Shown here: one piece after another, positions 11,354 to 23,650 of the stretch
Position numbering within the stretch: the stretch's first letter is position 1
How the letters are laid out: each line of letters starts with the position of its first letter
DNA from: Papio anubis
Lineage: Eukaryota > Chordata > Mammalia > Primates > Cercopithecidae
Direction: 5' to 3'
DNA length: 64,000 nucleotides
Assembly (NCBI RefSeq): GCF_008728515.1
Contig: NC_044986.1
Span: 51,882,855-51,946,854, forward strand
Notes under the pieces: model-generated
Seen by the model: only the letters and a program-made list of their open reading frames with translations
Database searches by the model: none
Told to the model about the DNA's origin: nothing
Position numbers and translations under genes: made by a program

Positions 11354-13980
11354 GTTTTCCAGTGATTTTTAAAGATTTCTTTAAGAGCTAGTTCATAATA
11401 AGCCTAGTCTTTTTGCCACAACTTGTAAACCATTTGAGATTGCTAATACAGTATAAGTCGACAGAAGTTTTGGGGCTTCTGAATTAAAATAACACACTAA
11501 TGATGATGATCTTTCAGTTAGGCCTGTTAATAAAATGGTTGTTCAGCAAAGTAGACTCTATTGTTAAATATATTCCTCTTACTGACAATGGTGCTGTGAT
11601 AGCTTTTAAATTACAGGAATCAACGTAACAGTAGACTGAGATTAAGCAATGGTAGAGTAAAATGTGAAGAAACAATTAAAATGGAGTTTCTGGTAAGTTA
11701 TTAATACACCATAAGATTTGGAATAATTTCAGAAATATACTTAGATAATGCTATAAATGGAGAGGATTAATTTTCTCATAATAATTTCCATTCAGATAGC
11801 TGACTTTGTCAGTGAAACTGACAATGCTTCTAGTATTCTGTGATCTCTGCATCTCACAGAGATTTATAATGAAGACTAAGTTTAATTGTAACTTTTTTTC
11901 CCTCTGACCTGGACATGTTTTTATAAATTCTTATTGTAATACAATCTCAGACATAAGTGCAATACTATACATTTAAATATTCTACTTCTTTAATCCTGAT
12001 CCATTGTCCTTAAAATAACCTTGGCAACTTTTGCTTATTTTCCTTCTAAATATTTTTTTCACAGGAGCGTCTTTGTCCCTTAAGATAAATAGACTTCTAG
12101 TGTCTGTTTTATCAGTGTACCAGACACATCCCGACATACTGACATTCTGATATAAAAACAAGTTACACTCATATTGTTCACATGCTGCAAACAATTATGC
12201 TCATGCATTCTACTGTAGAAGGTTATCATAAAATGTAAATGAATAAAATATGTGAAAGCATTTTAAAAACTATGAACTATATAGAGTCCGAGGAATTATC
12301 ATTTAATTAATTAATTTAATTTTGATGCTTTAAGAAACTAATCCATCTTTCCAATACTGATGTCTGAGTATTGGTAAGGGTAGGGTATTACTTGGCTTGT
12401 AAGTTACTGGTCAAAATTGAAAGAGAGATTTAAGATTTCAAACTTAAATTACTTGTGGCAATAAGTGTGAAATAGACCGAGACTCTCTTTTCAAGCCATG
12501 ATAAATATGTGTAGGAGAGTACATTGTGCCCTCTCTCTCCTCTCACAGATCAGGAATAAAATGGATACAGGCATGTTGATAAGCATCTGTTTAGGCTACA
12601 AGGTTGCCAAAAACTACCAAACAATTCTTGACAAAATTCTGTCAACTGAGTAATTTAAGGCTGTCCACATTTCAGAAATTTTATCTGTAAGAAATTTGTC
12701 GACACTACATGGATGATGGCTGTAGTCACTCCTTCCTTTTACTGTGCAGTGATTTGGACAGTCATGGACAGACTCGTTTGAGGCCTCTACGTTTTTGGTA
12801 GTATAATATATGGCAATCATAAATTGCTCAAAAAGGGCAATATAAAACCAGCTTTCAGATTTTAATAACTGAGGTCAGTTTGACATTTAAAGACAGTGGG
12901 CTTGTTGATGGCATGTCTGCATACTTTTGCATGATTTTAAATATTAAGTAAGTCACTCATCCAACAGAAAATAAGAGTCAAGCAAAAGTAAAATTTTCTG
13001 CTTGACTGAAGAGGATGATAAGAGTTTATATTTTTATTATTCTGGAGATTATTTAAAGATTTGTTTCAATTAAGATGAGGTGAAAGGAAAAATAGGCAAA
13101 ATAACAACGTTTAAAAAATGTTTCAACACTAAGAAAATATAGGAGACCTAAAGCCATTTTGTGTTGCATTTCCAATGAATCGCCGCAATTCAGGAAACCA
13201 TCTTTGTATTATATTGTCTTCAAAACTAGGGGCTTTAAATATAAGCATTTATACATGCCCTCTTTCCTGCAGACATCCCTCTTGCCTTCCTTACTTGCTA
13301 CAAGATAACCTTATTTTTCACTTTATACCTTAAATGTTTTGCTAGCATGATGCACAATACCCTGTGGGTCTGGCTACTTGGCACCAATTCTTTTGACTTT
13401 TCTAGTCTTCTCTCCCTTTAATCTGCTCAGTGCCCCACTAGATTGCTTGATAGTCAGTAAAGGGCCATTACCTCGGTTTGGTATCTTGATCCACCTGGAA
13501 ATTTTATGTAAGAAACTGGGTTTAAAATTTTAATTAAGTAAAAAGTGAAAATATTATAAGATGAAAAGAAATGCATCATTTTGCAGTATCATAAAGCAAG
13601 AATGAAATTAAGATAATGAAAAGAGTCTGCACTAAACTAAGAAAGTAACATTTGATCACAGTTACTTCCTCATCATTTTTCTCCTTTTCACCCTTGCGGC
13701 TTAGAGAAGATAAGGTCTTTGCAGAGGAAGGGAGAAAAATAGTGTTCATTATATCTGAAATATATGAAATTCTGTTATGTGATCTATGGTAATATTGATT
13801 GTTGTTGTTTGTTTTTTATTTTTAATAAGCCGAAGTAGCAATGCAAAACCTAGAATAAGAAAAGCCTACCTAAACCAGTAAGAAAGAATATAGTCAATGT
13901 TAGGGAGACAGTAATTTATGCTTACAAAATGAACTGACCTATTGACTGGCACTAGAAAGCATCTGTATTAAACTGCAGTT
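11354..13980. other. No recognisable gene or repeat
   Basis: AT-rich sequence with a short (TTAA)n patch near 12300. Minus-strand frames of about 70 codons at 11982-12194 and 12614-12820 have no motif I recognise and no supporting context. The segment 13260-13500 is slightly GC-richer and could be a very old LINE2-age remnant, but I cannot show it. Confidence 0.45.
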
Positions 13981-13984
13981 CCCT

Positions 13985-14150
13985 GGTGTTTGCACTAAAT
14001 TACAAGTACAAATATTTGGGTTCCAGGTCTATCTGTTATTAATTAGCTTGAGGTAACTCAATCACTTTAGGAATTGACACAATACACACATTTAATCTGT
14101 AAATAAGAGGTTGGAGTGAACGAGTTTCAAAGTTTTTTATAGCTCAGCGA
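13985..14150 (+). mobile_element. MIR/MIR3-type SINE, sense
   Basis: Follows MIR order: 'gggttccaggtctatctgtta', 'tagcttgaggtaactcaatcac', 'tttaatctgtaaataagagg', and then 'ggttggagtgaacgagtttc', which is the MIR3-style ending. It is strongly diverged. Confidence 0.55.
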
Positions 14151-14768
14151 AATTGTTTAATTGAGGAATTAGTCTCAAAATATGACTGGTATTAAAACTA
14201 AGATCTTTCCAATTTCCTAATCCTGTTTTTTAAAAAAAGTCAGACATTACAATAATATAACTTTTATTTCTTTTATGCCCATACCGAAGTTGTGATTAGC
14301 TCACAGTCTCTGCCCAGCTGCTGTTATCAAATAAGGGTTTATTCTATTAGGTGGGGCAGGGTGTGTTGGAGGGTGCAATGAAGACAGAAATGAAATTAAA
14401 CCTTCAAATTTTATTATTCTTAAGGCCCAATCTCTTTGGAACAGGTGTATAAAATGGGAACCAACCAATTTGGAGATTCTTAGAATCTTTATGATTGTCT
14501 TAGAAATCCCAGCTAGGCATAAAATTTAGAATTGTCCCTAATGATATTTTAGAGGAGTGTACATATGCTAGCAGGTAGACCCAAGCAGCAATGATTCTGG
14601 ACCGATTTAAATTTGCAATTGGATCCCCCAACTCTAGGATACTAGCTGTCGCTCTGTCTAATCATTTCATTGTCCTTGTAATTAAACAACCCCAAAGCTT
14701 CTGCAAATGAATTTTGATTTCCACTGCCGCAAGGTGATAGAGATTAACTTGACTCATTTGGAGAGTCA
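14151..14768. other. No recognisable feature
   Basis: Moderately AT-rich sequence between a MIR and an MST LTR; no family assigned and no long open frame. Confidence 0.45.
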
Positions 14769-15181
14769 TATGTTTTGGGTATGTGTCCCCTCCAAATATC
14801 ATGTTGAAATATGACCTTCAATGTTGGAGAGGGGCCTAGTGGGAGGTGTTTGGGTCATGGGGGAAGACCTCTCATGAATGGCTTTGTGCTGTCCTTGCAG
14901 TAATGAGTGAATTCTCACACTTAGTTCACACAAGAGCTGGTTATTTGAAAGAGCCTGGAACCTCTTCTGCTCTCTCTTGCTCCCTCTCTTGCCATGTGAC
15001 ACACTGGCTCCCCTTTGTCTTCTGCCATGATTATATACCTCCTGAGGCCCTCACCGGAAGCAGATGCTAGCAGCATGCTTCTCATACCACCTGCGGAACT
15101 GTGAGCCAAAATGAAACTATTTTCTTTATACATTGCCAAGATTTAAGTATTCCTCTATAAGAATTCAAAAGACTAACACAG
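14769..15181 (+). mobile_element. MST-type MaLR solo LTR, sense
   Basis: About 410 bases with the complete MST layout: 'gtgtcccctccaaatatcatg' opening, 'ggcctagtgggaggtgtttg', 'gtcatgggggaagacctctca', 'gttcacacaagagctggtta', 'gccatgtgacacactggctc', 'tctgccatgattatatacc', 'aactgtgagccaaaatgaaac' (the polyadenylation region), and 'aaaagactaacacag' at the end. No internal retroviral sequence adjoins it, so it is a solo LTR. The overlapping open frames on both strands here are shadows. Confidence 0.92.
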
Positions 15182-15410
15182 AGGTGTACAAACTATTTTT
15201 CAAGGAACGTAAGTTTGACTTTAATATTGACAGTGTTTGCAGGAGCAGATTAGTGTGCCACAACAAAGGCTGAATTAATGAAAGTGAAAAAAATGCAGCC
15301 TAGTGAAAGTGGGTTATGATCTGTAGAACTAGAATGCTATGTTTCATTGGAGAGTTCAGTATAAGAACCTTTCTCTGTTTCTGACTTTATTTTTACTGCT
15401 GCTATTCTAA

Positions 15411-15734
15411 ATTTTATTTATTTATTTATTTATTTATTTAATTTTTGAGATGGAGTCTTGCTCTGTCGCCCAGGCTGGAGTGCAATGGTGTGATCTTGGC
15501 TCAGTGACGCCTCTGCCTCCTAGGTTCAAGCGAAAGCAATTCTCCTGCCTCAGCCTCTCGAGTGGCTGAGATTACAGGTGCCCACCACCACACCCGACTA
15601 ATTTTTGTACTTTTAGTAGAGACGGGGTTTCTCAATGTTGGCCAGGCTGGTCTCGAACTCCTGACCTCATGCGATCTGCCCGCCTTTGCCTTCCAAAGTG
15701 CTGGGATTACAGGCGTGAGCCACTGCGCCCAACC
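15411..15734 (-). mobile_element. AluS-type, antisense, with (ATTT)n tail
   Basis: Reverse Alu preceded by a 5'-(ATTT)n-3' tract on the plus strand (15411-15441), which is the mutated poly-A tail. It runs from 'tttttgagatggagtcttgc' to 'gagccactgcgcccaac'. It carries 'gttcaagcgaaagcaattctc', a small local insertion relative to typical AluS. Confidence 0.93.
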
Positions 15735-17490
15735 CTACTGCTTCTAGACTTGACTGAAATAGACCTGCAGCTCTCTGAACTACTGTGATTTGGGGCTAAT
15801 ATAAGAATCACCTGTCACTAGTTCAATGGAATAATTTTTTGTAGGAAGATGTGTCAAAAGGCTTTCAGAGAACCATCAGTCAAGGCGTGGACTGGTATAT
15901 GATGTACCTTAAAATTACCAGGGAAGCATCTTATAATTTTGATTTCCTGGAAAGCATTGTAGAACACAATAAAGAAATTGTGTGCAGGAAAACAAAATAT
16001 TTATTCTATACAAGTTACTCACTGTCTATATTATTCATAAAATTGATAACTGCTCATAAGAAAAACAAAAATGTGATTTTAATTAAACTTATTTCTGTGT
16101 TGGAATTGTTGGTGCTATGATTTTTACCTACTAAACTTCAATTTTTAACTCTAGAAATATTCCCTACCTTGAGTTCTTCGCCCTGTAGAATTTTTACTTT
16201 TTTCTGGTGTACAGACATTTTAAAGTTTCAGATTAAAAAATAACTATCAATTGTATTTATTTTGTAAGAAAAATGTTAAAATAAAGACTATAAAATGATA
16301 TTTAGAATAAATCTTTGTTGAAAGAAAAAATATAGAAGTAAAATTATAAAGAAATGAGTACAACTCTGTTATGTTAAATGGAAATTAGGAATAGTGGTAG
16401 GAAATTTATAGTTACTTTATTTTTTAGATATGTATTTCATAATTTTGGCTACTAAAATGATTACCAGGAAGCAACTTCCAGTAATGATGTACATTATTAC
16501 TAGATATATTTTTGTCTCTCAATTCCATTCTCAAATATAATAAATTAATGTTCTTTGGAAAAAATGATTGAATTTAAGTCTGAGACAGGAAAGAAACACA
16601 CAAAATGGGAACTAGAATGTAAAATTTTGACCAAAAAGCACAATATCAAAGCCTGAAGAGTCATAACCAAAATGATAGGGTGGCAGGTCTGAAGATGATC
16701 CTATAGGACAAAGATGTGATCATTAGAGTAACAAAAATGAAAATAAAAATTAGTTAAATTTAACCTCCTAATGACTACTGCAGTTTATTGAGACAGATTA
16801 ATTATCTAAAAGTCCAATAGTTCAAAATAAGTTTAAAAAATAATAATTTGACACTATTTAAAATAACTAGTGTACCAAATACCTACTTTGAAAATTGATA
16901 AATTAAAGAACAGGAATTTTTTTGATCCAGTTTTCTGTAAAAATTCTGAGTTTTGTAGAAGTAGGAAAATATATCGTAAAATTGCTTTTTAAATATCCCT
17001 AAAGATACAATTGAGGCAGTCAACAATTATCAACAGATATTAAAACCATTACTTGAAAACTTGTTTGGTGACTGGATAGTCACAAGACATTAATGTATCA
17101 CCATGGTAATTATTTGCTCCTTATAAAGGGAAAACAAGAAATGTGCACTTGTGGGTTCAAGCTCTCACAACTTGAACCTGGTGACCCATCACTAAATGCG
17201 GATATTTAGTGCTTCATGATATAATGTAAAATGAAATACATACAAACATCATACTATGATCTTGCAATAAGGCTGAAAAGAATTACTGAGGCCTTCACCT
17301 CTAGTTTTCAGTTCACAGGAAATAGAATAAATAAGATTTTTAAGAAAACAAGATTAACATAACCATAAGGAAGCAATAGTATTTGTAGAGTTCTGAACAT
17401 TATGAAGGAAACCTGATGTTATCCCTCTGATAAGGCAATGAAGTTGGATTAGAAAAGATTTCTAACCAGTAAATCTATTCTTTAAAAATC
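15735..17490. other. AT-rich sequence, nothing recognised
   Basis: No repeat family or gene identified. The 89-codon plus-strand frame at 15851-16120 has no known motif, and its codon content reflects only the AT-rich composition. Confidence 0.5.
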
Positions 17491-17494
17491 TTGT

Positions 17495-17660
17495 CTATCG
17501 GGAAGTAGGGGGCTAGGGGAGGGATAGCATTAGGAGAAATACCTAATGTAGATCATGGGTTGATAGATACAACAAACCACCATGTCAACTGTATAACTAT
17601 GTAACAAACCTGCACATTCTGCGCATGTACCCCAGAACTTGTGTTATTGTTTCAATTAAA
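17495..17660 (+). mobile_element. L1PA-type 3' UTR stub, sense
   Basis: A short 5'-truncated insertion with the L1 3' UTR words 'ggggagggatagcattagga', 'gaaatacctaatgtagatca', 'aacaaaccaccatgtcaact' and 'aacctgcacattctgcgcatg', ending 'taccccagaacttgtg'. It contains no coding part of L1. Confidence 0.88.
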
Positions 17661-19379
17661 CAAATGATAAAAATACTATTTTGTTTGACCTGTCAAATAA
17701 ATTTGAAAGTGTGTTGAGTGTTAGACGAAATTAAGAAACTTTCAAATTTCTATCATTGAAAAACAATCCTTTCTGTAAAAAGCTGCATACTGACATCCTA
17801 TGATGACAGTCTTGATTCAAATACTTTGGTAAATCAAAAATAAACAAATTAAATATGGTGCATGTTAAACATTATTCAATCTTGACGGTGCATTTATTTA
17901 GATTCATTAAAATAATCTCTATATATACATATATTTTAAATCTTTAGAAAAATTTAATTTAAAGACATTTTAAGGCATATTCAGTGATCTTTTAATTACT
18001 AAATTTTGGTTAAATTTGGCCTCCTTTTGACTACGTAAATTATAAAGCCAAAAGTTTTGTCTATAATTCAGATTTCCTTTGTTGCTCTACACTGCTATGG
18101 TTTTAACCAACCAATTGTAATCCCGTCTACTTTTTATAATTCATAAAAAGTAATAGTACAATGAATAATTTAATAAATTTCTCCTTTAATTTGTTTGAAT
18201 TTCTGGATACCACCAGTTAAGATAAATCACAACATTTGTAGTAGTTACTATTGCTTGATTTTTTTAAGTCTAAATTTTTAACTTATGTCTTAACATGAAT
18301 GCCTTTCATTAGGGAGATAAAGTAACTTTTTATCCAAGCAAGGTAAACTCATATATAAAGTAGTAGTGCACTTAAAATAATTAAAATAATTAACACTTTA
18401 AAATACTTATATAATTTTAACACAGATTTATTACATTGTTAGAATAATTAAATATTCAAAAATTATTTTTATAAATATAAATATTTAAATAATATATCTA
18501 TACTGTACAAAAAAATTGTTATTTTGTGTATCTTAACATCAAAAAAGCCAAGAGTCATTGTTTGTATATAGTCCTGTATTATTATCTTTCAAAAGTGAAC
18601 TGTTGATATTTATCTGAATAAGTATTTTTTCCAATATATTTTTATCAGTTTTAATTTTTTCACACGATTAAAACATTTCTTTAAATTTGCATTTTGTGGT
18701 CAACATATTTGAAATTGTTGTCTTTCTAATCAACATTTCTCAATTGATCATAATATATTTTTTTGAGAAAATACTCCTTCTTTAGGAGCCAAGGTAACTA
18801 GGTTAGATCAAATCTGCTAACAAACAGGCATTATTAATCTTATATTATAAATAGTATGCATAAATATTTTATCTCAAATATTTAAATAGTCACTATTCCT
18901 TAAACTGAATTGAGTATTTTTTTAACAAATAAAAGAAAAATAATACAATTAGTGATTTCATTTCTTATTTAGTGAATTTTAGCAAAATTGTTATGGGATG
19001 AAATTGCTGGTCTTGTTTTCTATTAAAGAATATAATATAACTTATCTGATTAAAAATAAGAGTTCTGATTGTCACTTCAAGAACAGCAATGTGAGGAACT
19101 CTGCAGACAGACATGCTCCCTAGTGAAACAGACATAAATTGTGAAAAATAAAGATAAAAGAATATTTGAAATCTCTTGAAATGGTCTCAAGCGGAAATTG
19201 CAAATAAAAAAAATTATTCAAGAAAATCTACTAATATTCAGTAAGTGCACTGAGAGTCTGTGGCATTTGAACTAGAACCTACTCCTTTTCTCCTATAGTC
19301 CCTCTACCACAGTATAATGGATTTTAACTCTTAATAAGTGCATCCAGAATATCGGATTTCTTCTCTCACCTTACATCTG
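17661..19379. other. Very AT-rich sequence, nothing recognised
   Basis: Dominated by A/T runs (for example 18380-18520). No repeat family or open frame of interest was found. Confidence 0.5.
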
Positions 19380-19990
19380 AAGGCTATGGTAAATTCCTGG
19401 TAAGGGTGGGACATTAATAATCTCATTCTCTGCCTACCCCAGCTACCTGACACAGAGGCAATTCCAGGAGAGTTTGGCCAAGAGGTTGGAGGCTCCCTTC
19501 TTCCACTAGATCTCCCTCATAAATGAGGTCTCTGCCACAGAAGCATGCTGATAATACTTGTGCCCAACTGCTCCCACCTAGCTCATTCATAGAGTAGAGG
19601 TTCCATTCTTCTCTACATAAAGATAAAGGGAAATAAAAATGCCCAGAGGTTGACATTCCTAACCAGAGCTCTTCCAAAGTAGCAGTGGACTCAAAGAAAC
19701 AGGTCACTATCCCTGGCATCAGCTCCAGGTCCATAGCTCAGAGACTTTGTCTAAGTGGAGATGCAGGCCATGTAAACAGAGAACTCTAAAGCTCTCCTGA
19801 ATTTGAACCATGCTGTGGAAGAAAAGAGGGCAAAGCAGGATGACAAAACAGGTCCCTCCAGTGATTGTCCCTCCACAGGAAAGTAATTTGAGAAACTATC
19901 CATGCCTGTAAAGAAGAATGATAGATAACCTGATTTTTTACTAGAAACATCTATTGCCACTGAGGCTAATCAAGTATAATTTCAACCTTT
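19380..19990 (-). other. Unassigned GC-richer segment, possible old LTR-like repeat
   Basis: A block of higher G+C inside an AT-rich region. It carries the window's most balanced minus-strand frame, 103 codons at 19423-19734 (begins MDLELMPGIVTCFFES). I do not recognise the translation as any protein family. The nucleotide style, read on the minus strand, resembles an old LTR or MER-type repeat more than an exon. No splice-flanked or poly-A context supports a gene. Confidence 0.3.
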
Positions 19991-21960
19991 GCATTGCTCT
20001 TCTGCTAATGGTGCTAAAACATTAAAGGTATCATTTCACTTACATTTCAGCACAAGAATGGTCGATTTTTATTTTTATATCAATGGAAAGTTAGGCTTCT
20101 TACAGTAATAGGTAAACCAGTGTTTTGCAGCTGAATGTGTTTCCATTGTTTTCAAGCACAGCGTTCTAAATATTTGACCTTTGATGTGGATATTGCTGCT
20201 TCAGTGGATTTATCTTCTGATTTTCTTGGTTTCTGTGAAATCCCTATAATCATGAAAGCCCCAATGGTAGGATTTAAATGTCAACGAAAATTTTATTCAA
20301 ATTATACTTTAATCACCACATTTATTAGTATTTAAATTGCAGTACCTAAAGTCTCATTTTAAACTTATTATTTCAAAAGGATTTACTATAGAATAAAAAC
20401 TTGTTCCTAAAAACTAAAACCAAAGCACTGCAGCAACAATGCTCAACTGTTTTCTATAAGTTCTATGACAGGCTATTTCTGTTCACTTTTCTGAGCTGTG
20501 CAGCCTATTTCTGAGTACATTTCATGTGCACCTAATGTATAATTCCCCATATTTATCTTTGACCTGACCTACAAGAGACCTAGAATATTAGGACATTTTC
20601 AACACTGCAGGATTACCTATGACAGCACTGCCAAATTTTCAGCAAATGCCCAGCACAGTCAGAGAAGCATTGGATGCCTCTCCAGTTGTGCTTCTGAACT
20701 CATTTTGCAAGATGTACTTTGCAAGGAAGGAGTTATCTATGCTGTGTCTGCAATGGTAGTAAATGACAACCATCTTCACTGAGCATGCTAGCTTATAAAA
20801 TAGCAGAAGCTGGAAGTAAAAAGTGAAGGCTTGTGGAAAGAATGTCAGTTACTTTCATACATTTTGTAACAATAACATTTACCTAACCATGATGCATTGC
20901 TGAAAAATGGAACTCTACGAGATGCTGAACTGGATGCAATTCAAGACTATAGGTAGCTATAATTGAGACTCTGGCAGGTGAACATCTTGTATGGTTATAT
21001 TAACGTTGGTGGAAAAAATGTAAACTCACTCAAGATATGTAATCAAAAGTGGGTTCTTGATTATAAGGATACAGAATAATCTAATATGAAGAGTACTTAG
21101 GAAATTGAGTTGTCCCTCCAGAGGAACTGGATCTAAGGATGCTTTTCTTTGCATACCCGTTATTTCTGAGTCTTTCACTGCCTACCAACTCTCTACTGTA
21201 GGACCATATGGGGGAGAAAGGAAAATCAATGCTAAAAGCTAAGGCTATAGAAAGGACTGCCAGATAATGAGGGGCTTTAGAATCACATTAGTGTGTTTAG
21301 AATCTATTCTTCAGGCAAGAGGAAAATAATAGGATGTAGGCAAGAAAATATAATCGTATTTGTATGTTAGAAAGACGAATGTGACTGAAGAAAAAAATTT
21401 TTAAGACTTCCCAATAGAAGAAATTGTAAAATCTACTTTTCAAAAATTTCTTGTGCCTCATCAACATTTGCAGGCTTCCAGGAAGTGATTTATTTGCTGA
21501 TAGAATGCGTCCCAAGTGTACAAATTAAGCATTCCTTCCTACCCAATCTCATAGGCAGAAAAAAAGAATCATTCGAATTGTACTTATGTTTCTCATTATG
21601 CTCCAGGCTCTCAAATTGTGTGAAACAACTTCCTCTGTGAATAGTATTTTGGATACTATGTCAAGGGAGTACACCACAGGGTAATAAATGCAGATGTTTT
21701 CTGAATCGGGGCTTCCCATAAAGTAAGACCACATTATAATTTGGAGCAAACTTTTTTCGTTACTTTAAATATAAGCACTGTCAGAATACAGAGGAAATGG
21801 CTTAATATGTATAGACATTAAAATTTAAAGGCCCCAAAATATTAAGTACAGGTGTATAAGTATTGAGTTTTGCACTGCGTTTTTATATTTTATCTTTTAA
21901 ATATGAATTTCAATGTAGTAATTATTAAGTATTATCTTCAAGGAATAATAACTATTATGT
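19991..21960. other. No recognisable feature
   Basis: Mixed-composition sequence without identifiable repeat, RNA gene or coding signature. Short frames near 21300-21750 on the minus strand have no motif. Confidence 0.45.
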
Positions 21961-21964
21961 AGGG

Positions 21965-22115
21965 CTGTGTTCCAAAGTCTTTGTGCGTCAGTGGCAGTCT
22001 GGCTTTCTGAGATTCTTCTCTAGGGCTTATTAAATACAAAATTCATAGCTCTCCTCCTCAAGAATCTGATTCAGTGGATCTGGGGACCATTTACATAAAT
22101 ATTATAAAGCTGAGT
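21965..22115 (+). mobile_element. MER5-type (hAT-Charlie) DNA transposon fragment
   Basis: Contains 'gtgcgtcagtggcagtctgg', 'ggcttattaaatacaaaatt', 'aagaatctgattcagtggatc' and 'tggggaccatttaca', matching the central part of MER5A/B in order. Terminal inverted repeats are not visible, so it is partial. Confidence 0.6.
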
Positions 22116-22389
22116 TGAGGAAATTTTCTATTTTCAATATTTGCAAGTTAGAAATGTTTGATTTCAGCCTCTTATATTCCATTCTTCCTGCTCTACAGAA
22201 ATATATATTCACCATGCCTTCACTATCGCTTGAACCTTCTAAGCAGAAATCTTCCTGCCTATAGTTTAATTCTGTCCTATTTATTCCTATACATAATATA
22301 CTTCACAGCACTTCGAATATACAAATTCCTATCGATTTTACCTCCTAAGGAATTCAGTTACTCCTCACTATCTTGACTACCACCACTCT

Positions 22390-22768
22390 TATCTAAGTTA
22401 CACTCATCTCTTTCATCATCTACAGGTGTAGCTTCCTAATTAGTCTACCTCCATCAGGCTGTGCTCCCTCCAATCTATTCCTCATAATATAGATGTAGCC
22501 AACTTTTTAAAATGCAAATTGAATCATAATATCACCAGCTCACCTGCCTACATGCATGCGCACACGCACACACACACACACACACCTTACCCTTAAACAA
22601 TTTCATTTTCCTTCAATCGATTTTTATTAAAGTCAGCATTTCTTAGAAGACTACAGTGTACATATACTAGCCATGACTCCCTTTCCAACATCATCTCACA
22701 CCAGGACTTTATTTTCATTCTGTGTTCCGACAACTGCCTTGTTATTTATTTATTTTTTTTAGGTATCT
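22390..22768 (+). mobile_element. L2 LINE fragment, sense (first part)
   Basis: Shows L2 text in order: 'cttcctaattagtctacctcc', 'gctccctccaatctattcctc', 'tttttaaaatgcaaattgaatca', 'aatcgatttttattaaagtc', 'catctcacaccaggac'. It is interrupted by an LTR at about 22770, and matching L2 3' text resumes near 23345. A CA microsatellite sits inside it. Confidence 0.65.
22558..22586. repeat. (CA)n microsatellite
   Basis: About 14 alternating CA units with early CG interruptions (gcgcacacg), inside L2 sequence. Confidence 0.9.
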
Positions 22769-22769
22769 G

Positions 22770-23340
22770 AACTATGGTGGACAGAATAATGCCATAATAC
22801 CCCCAACCCAAGGTTGCCACTTAATAATACCTTGGACCTAGGGATGCATCATATTACATGGTATAAGGATATTGATGATACAGATTGAATCAAAATTGCC
22901 TGTAAGTTAATTGTAATATAAGATGACCCTGAATTGTCTGATTGGGAACAATCTAATCACATGATTCTTGGAAGCAGAAGAAGCAAAGGAAGAAATGTGA
23001 GTTAGAAAAATGCAAGTTTTCATTTTAACCAAGGAATATGATTCCCTCTAGAAGCTGGGAGCAGAACAGCTCTCAGCTCATCACCAACACAAAAATAAGG
23101 GGGACTTTAATCTTATGACAAGGAGCTGAACTACACCAATAACTTCAATGAACAAGGTAATCAACTCTCCCCTAGAGCCTGCAGAAGAAAACACATTCTG
23201 TCAGCACCTTGATGTCAGCCCATGAGACTGGTGTTGTACTGCTAACCTTCAGCACTGTACGATAATTAGTTCAGTTTGTTTTATGCCCCTGAGCTTTTAG
23301 TGAATTGCCACCCCAGCAATAGAAAACTAATTCTTATACC
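22770..23340 (+). mobile_element. Old LTR (MaLR/ERVL class), sense, inserted in L2
   Basis: Opens near 'tatggtggacagaataatgcc' and contains 'acctagggatgcatcat', 'gaacaatctaatcacatga', 'aacttcaatgaacaaggtaa', 'cctagagcctgcagaaga' and 'agcaccttgatgtcagccc', ending near 'gcaatagaaaactaattctta'. This order is that of an old MaLR/ERVL LTR read in sense; I cannot fix the subfamily. L2 sequence flanks it on both sides. Confidence 0.65.
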
Positions 23341-23344
23341 CAAG

Positions 23345-23650
23345 ATGTTATCACGTGATGTTCCCTGCCTACAATATGTTTTCTCTCGTATTCTCTCCTA
23401 TTTGTTAGATTTCAAGTTTAAAAATTCAATTTATCTTCCACTTTTTAAAAAGTTCTCTTTCAGTTGGAAAAAAAGTGCCTCCTACTTCTGAATAATTTGG
23501 GCAGTACTATCAATGTGCATTCTTGCACAGCTGTAAATATTTCAGTGTTATTTTTAATAGTAGATTGCAAACCCCTAGAGAGCCAGACATACAACTTCAT
23601 ACTGTCTTGTATTTTGTCTTGTAAGCAGTATATTTTAATTTTGCTTACTT
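23345..23650 (+). mobile_element. L2 LINE fragment, sense (second part)
   Basis: Includes 'tagattgcaaacccctagag' followed by 'catactgtcttgtattttg', the diverged form of the L2 3' segment that describes a C-rich 'attgtaagctcctagagggc' stretch. It is colinear with the L2 text before the LTR, which supports one split element. Confidence 0.55.
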
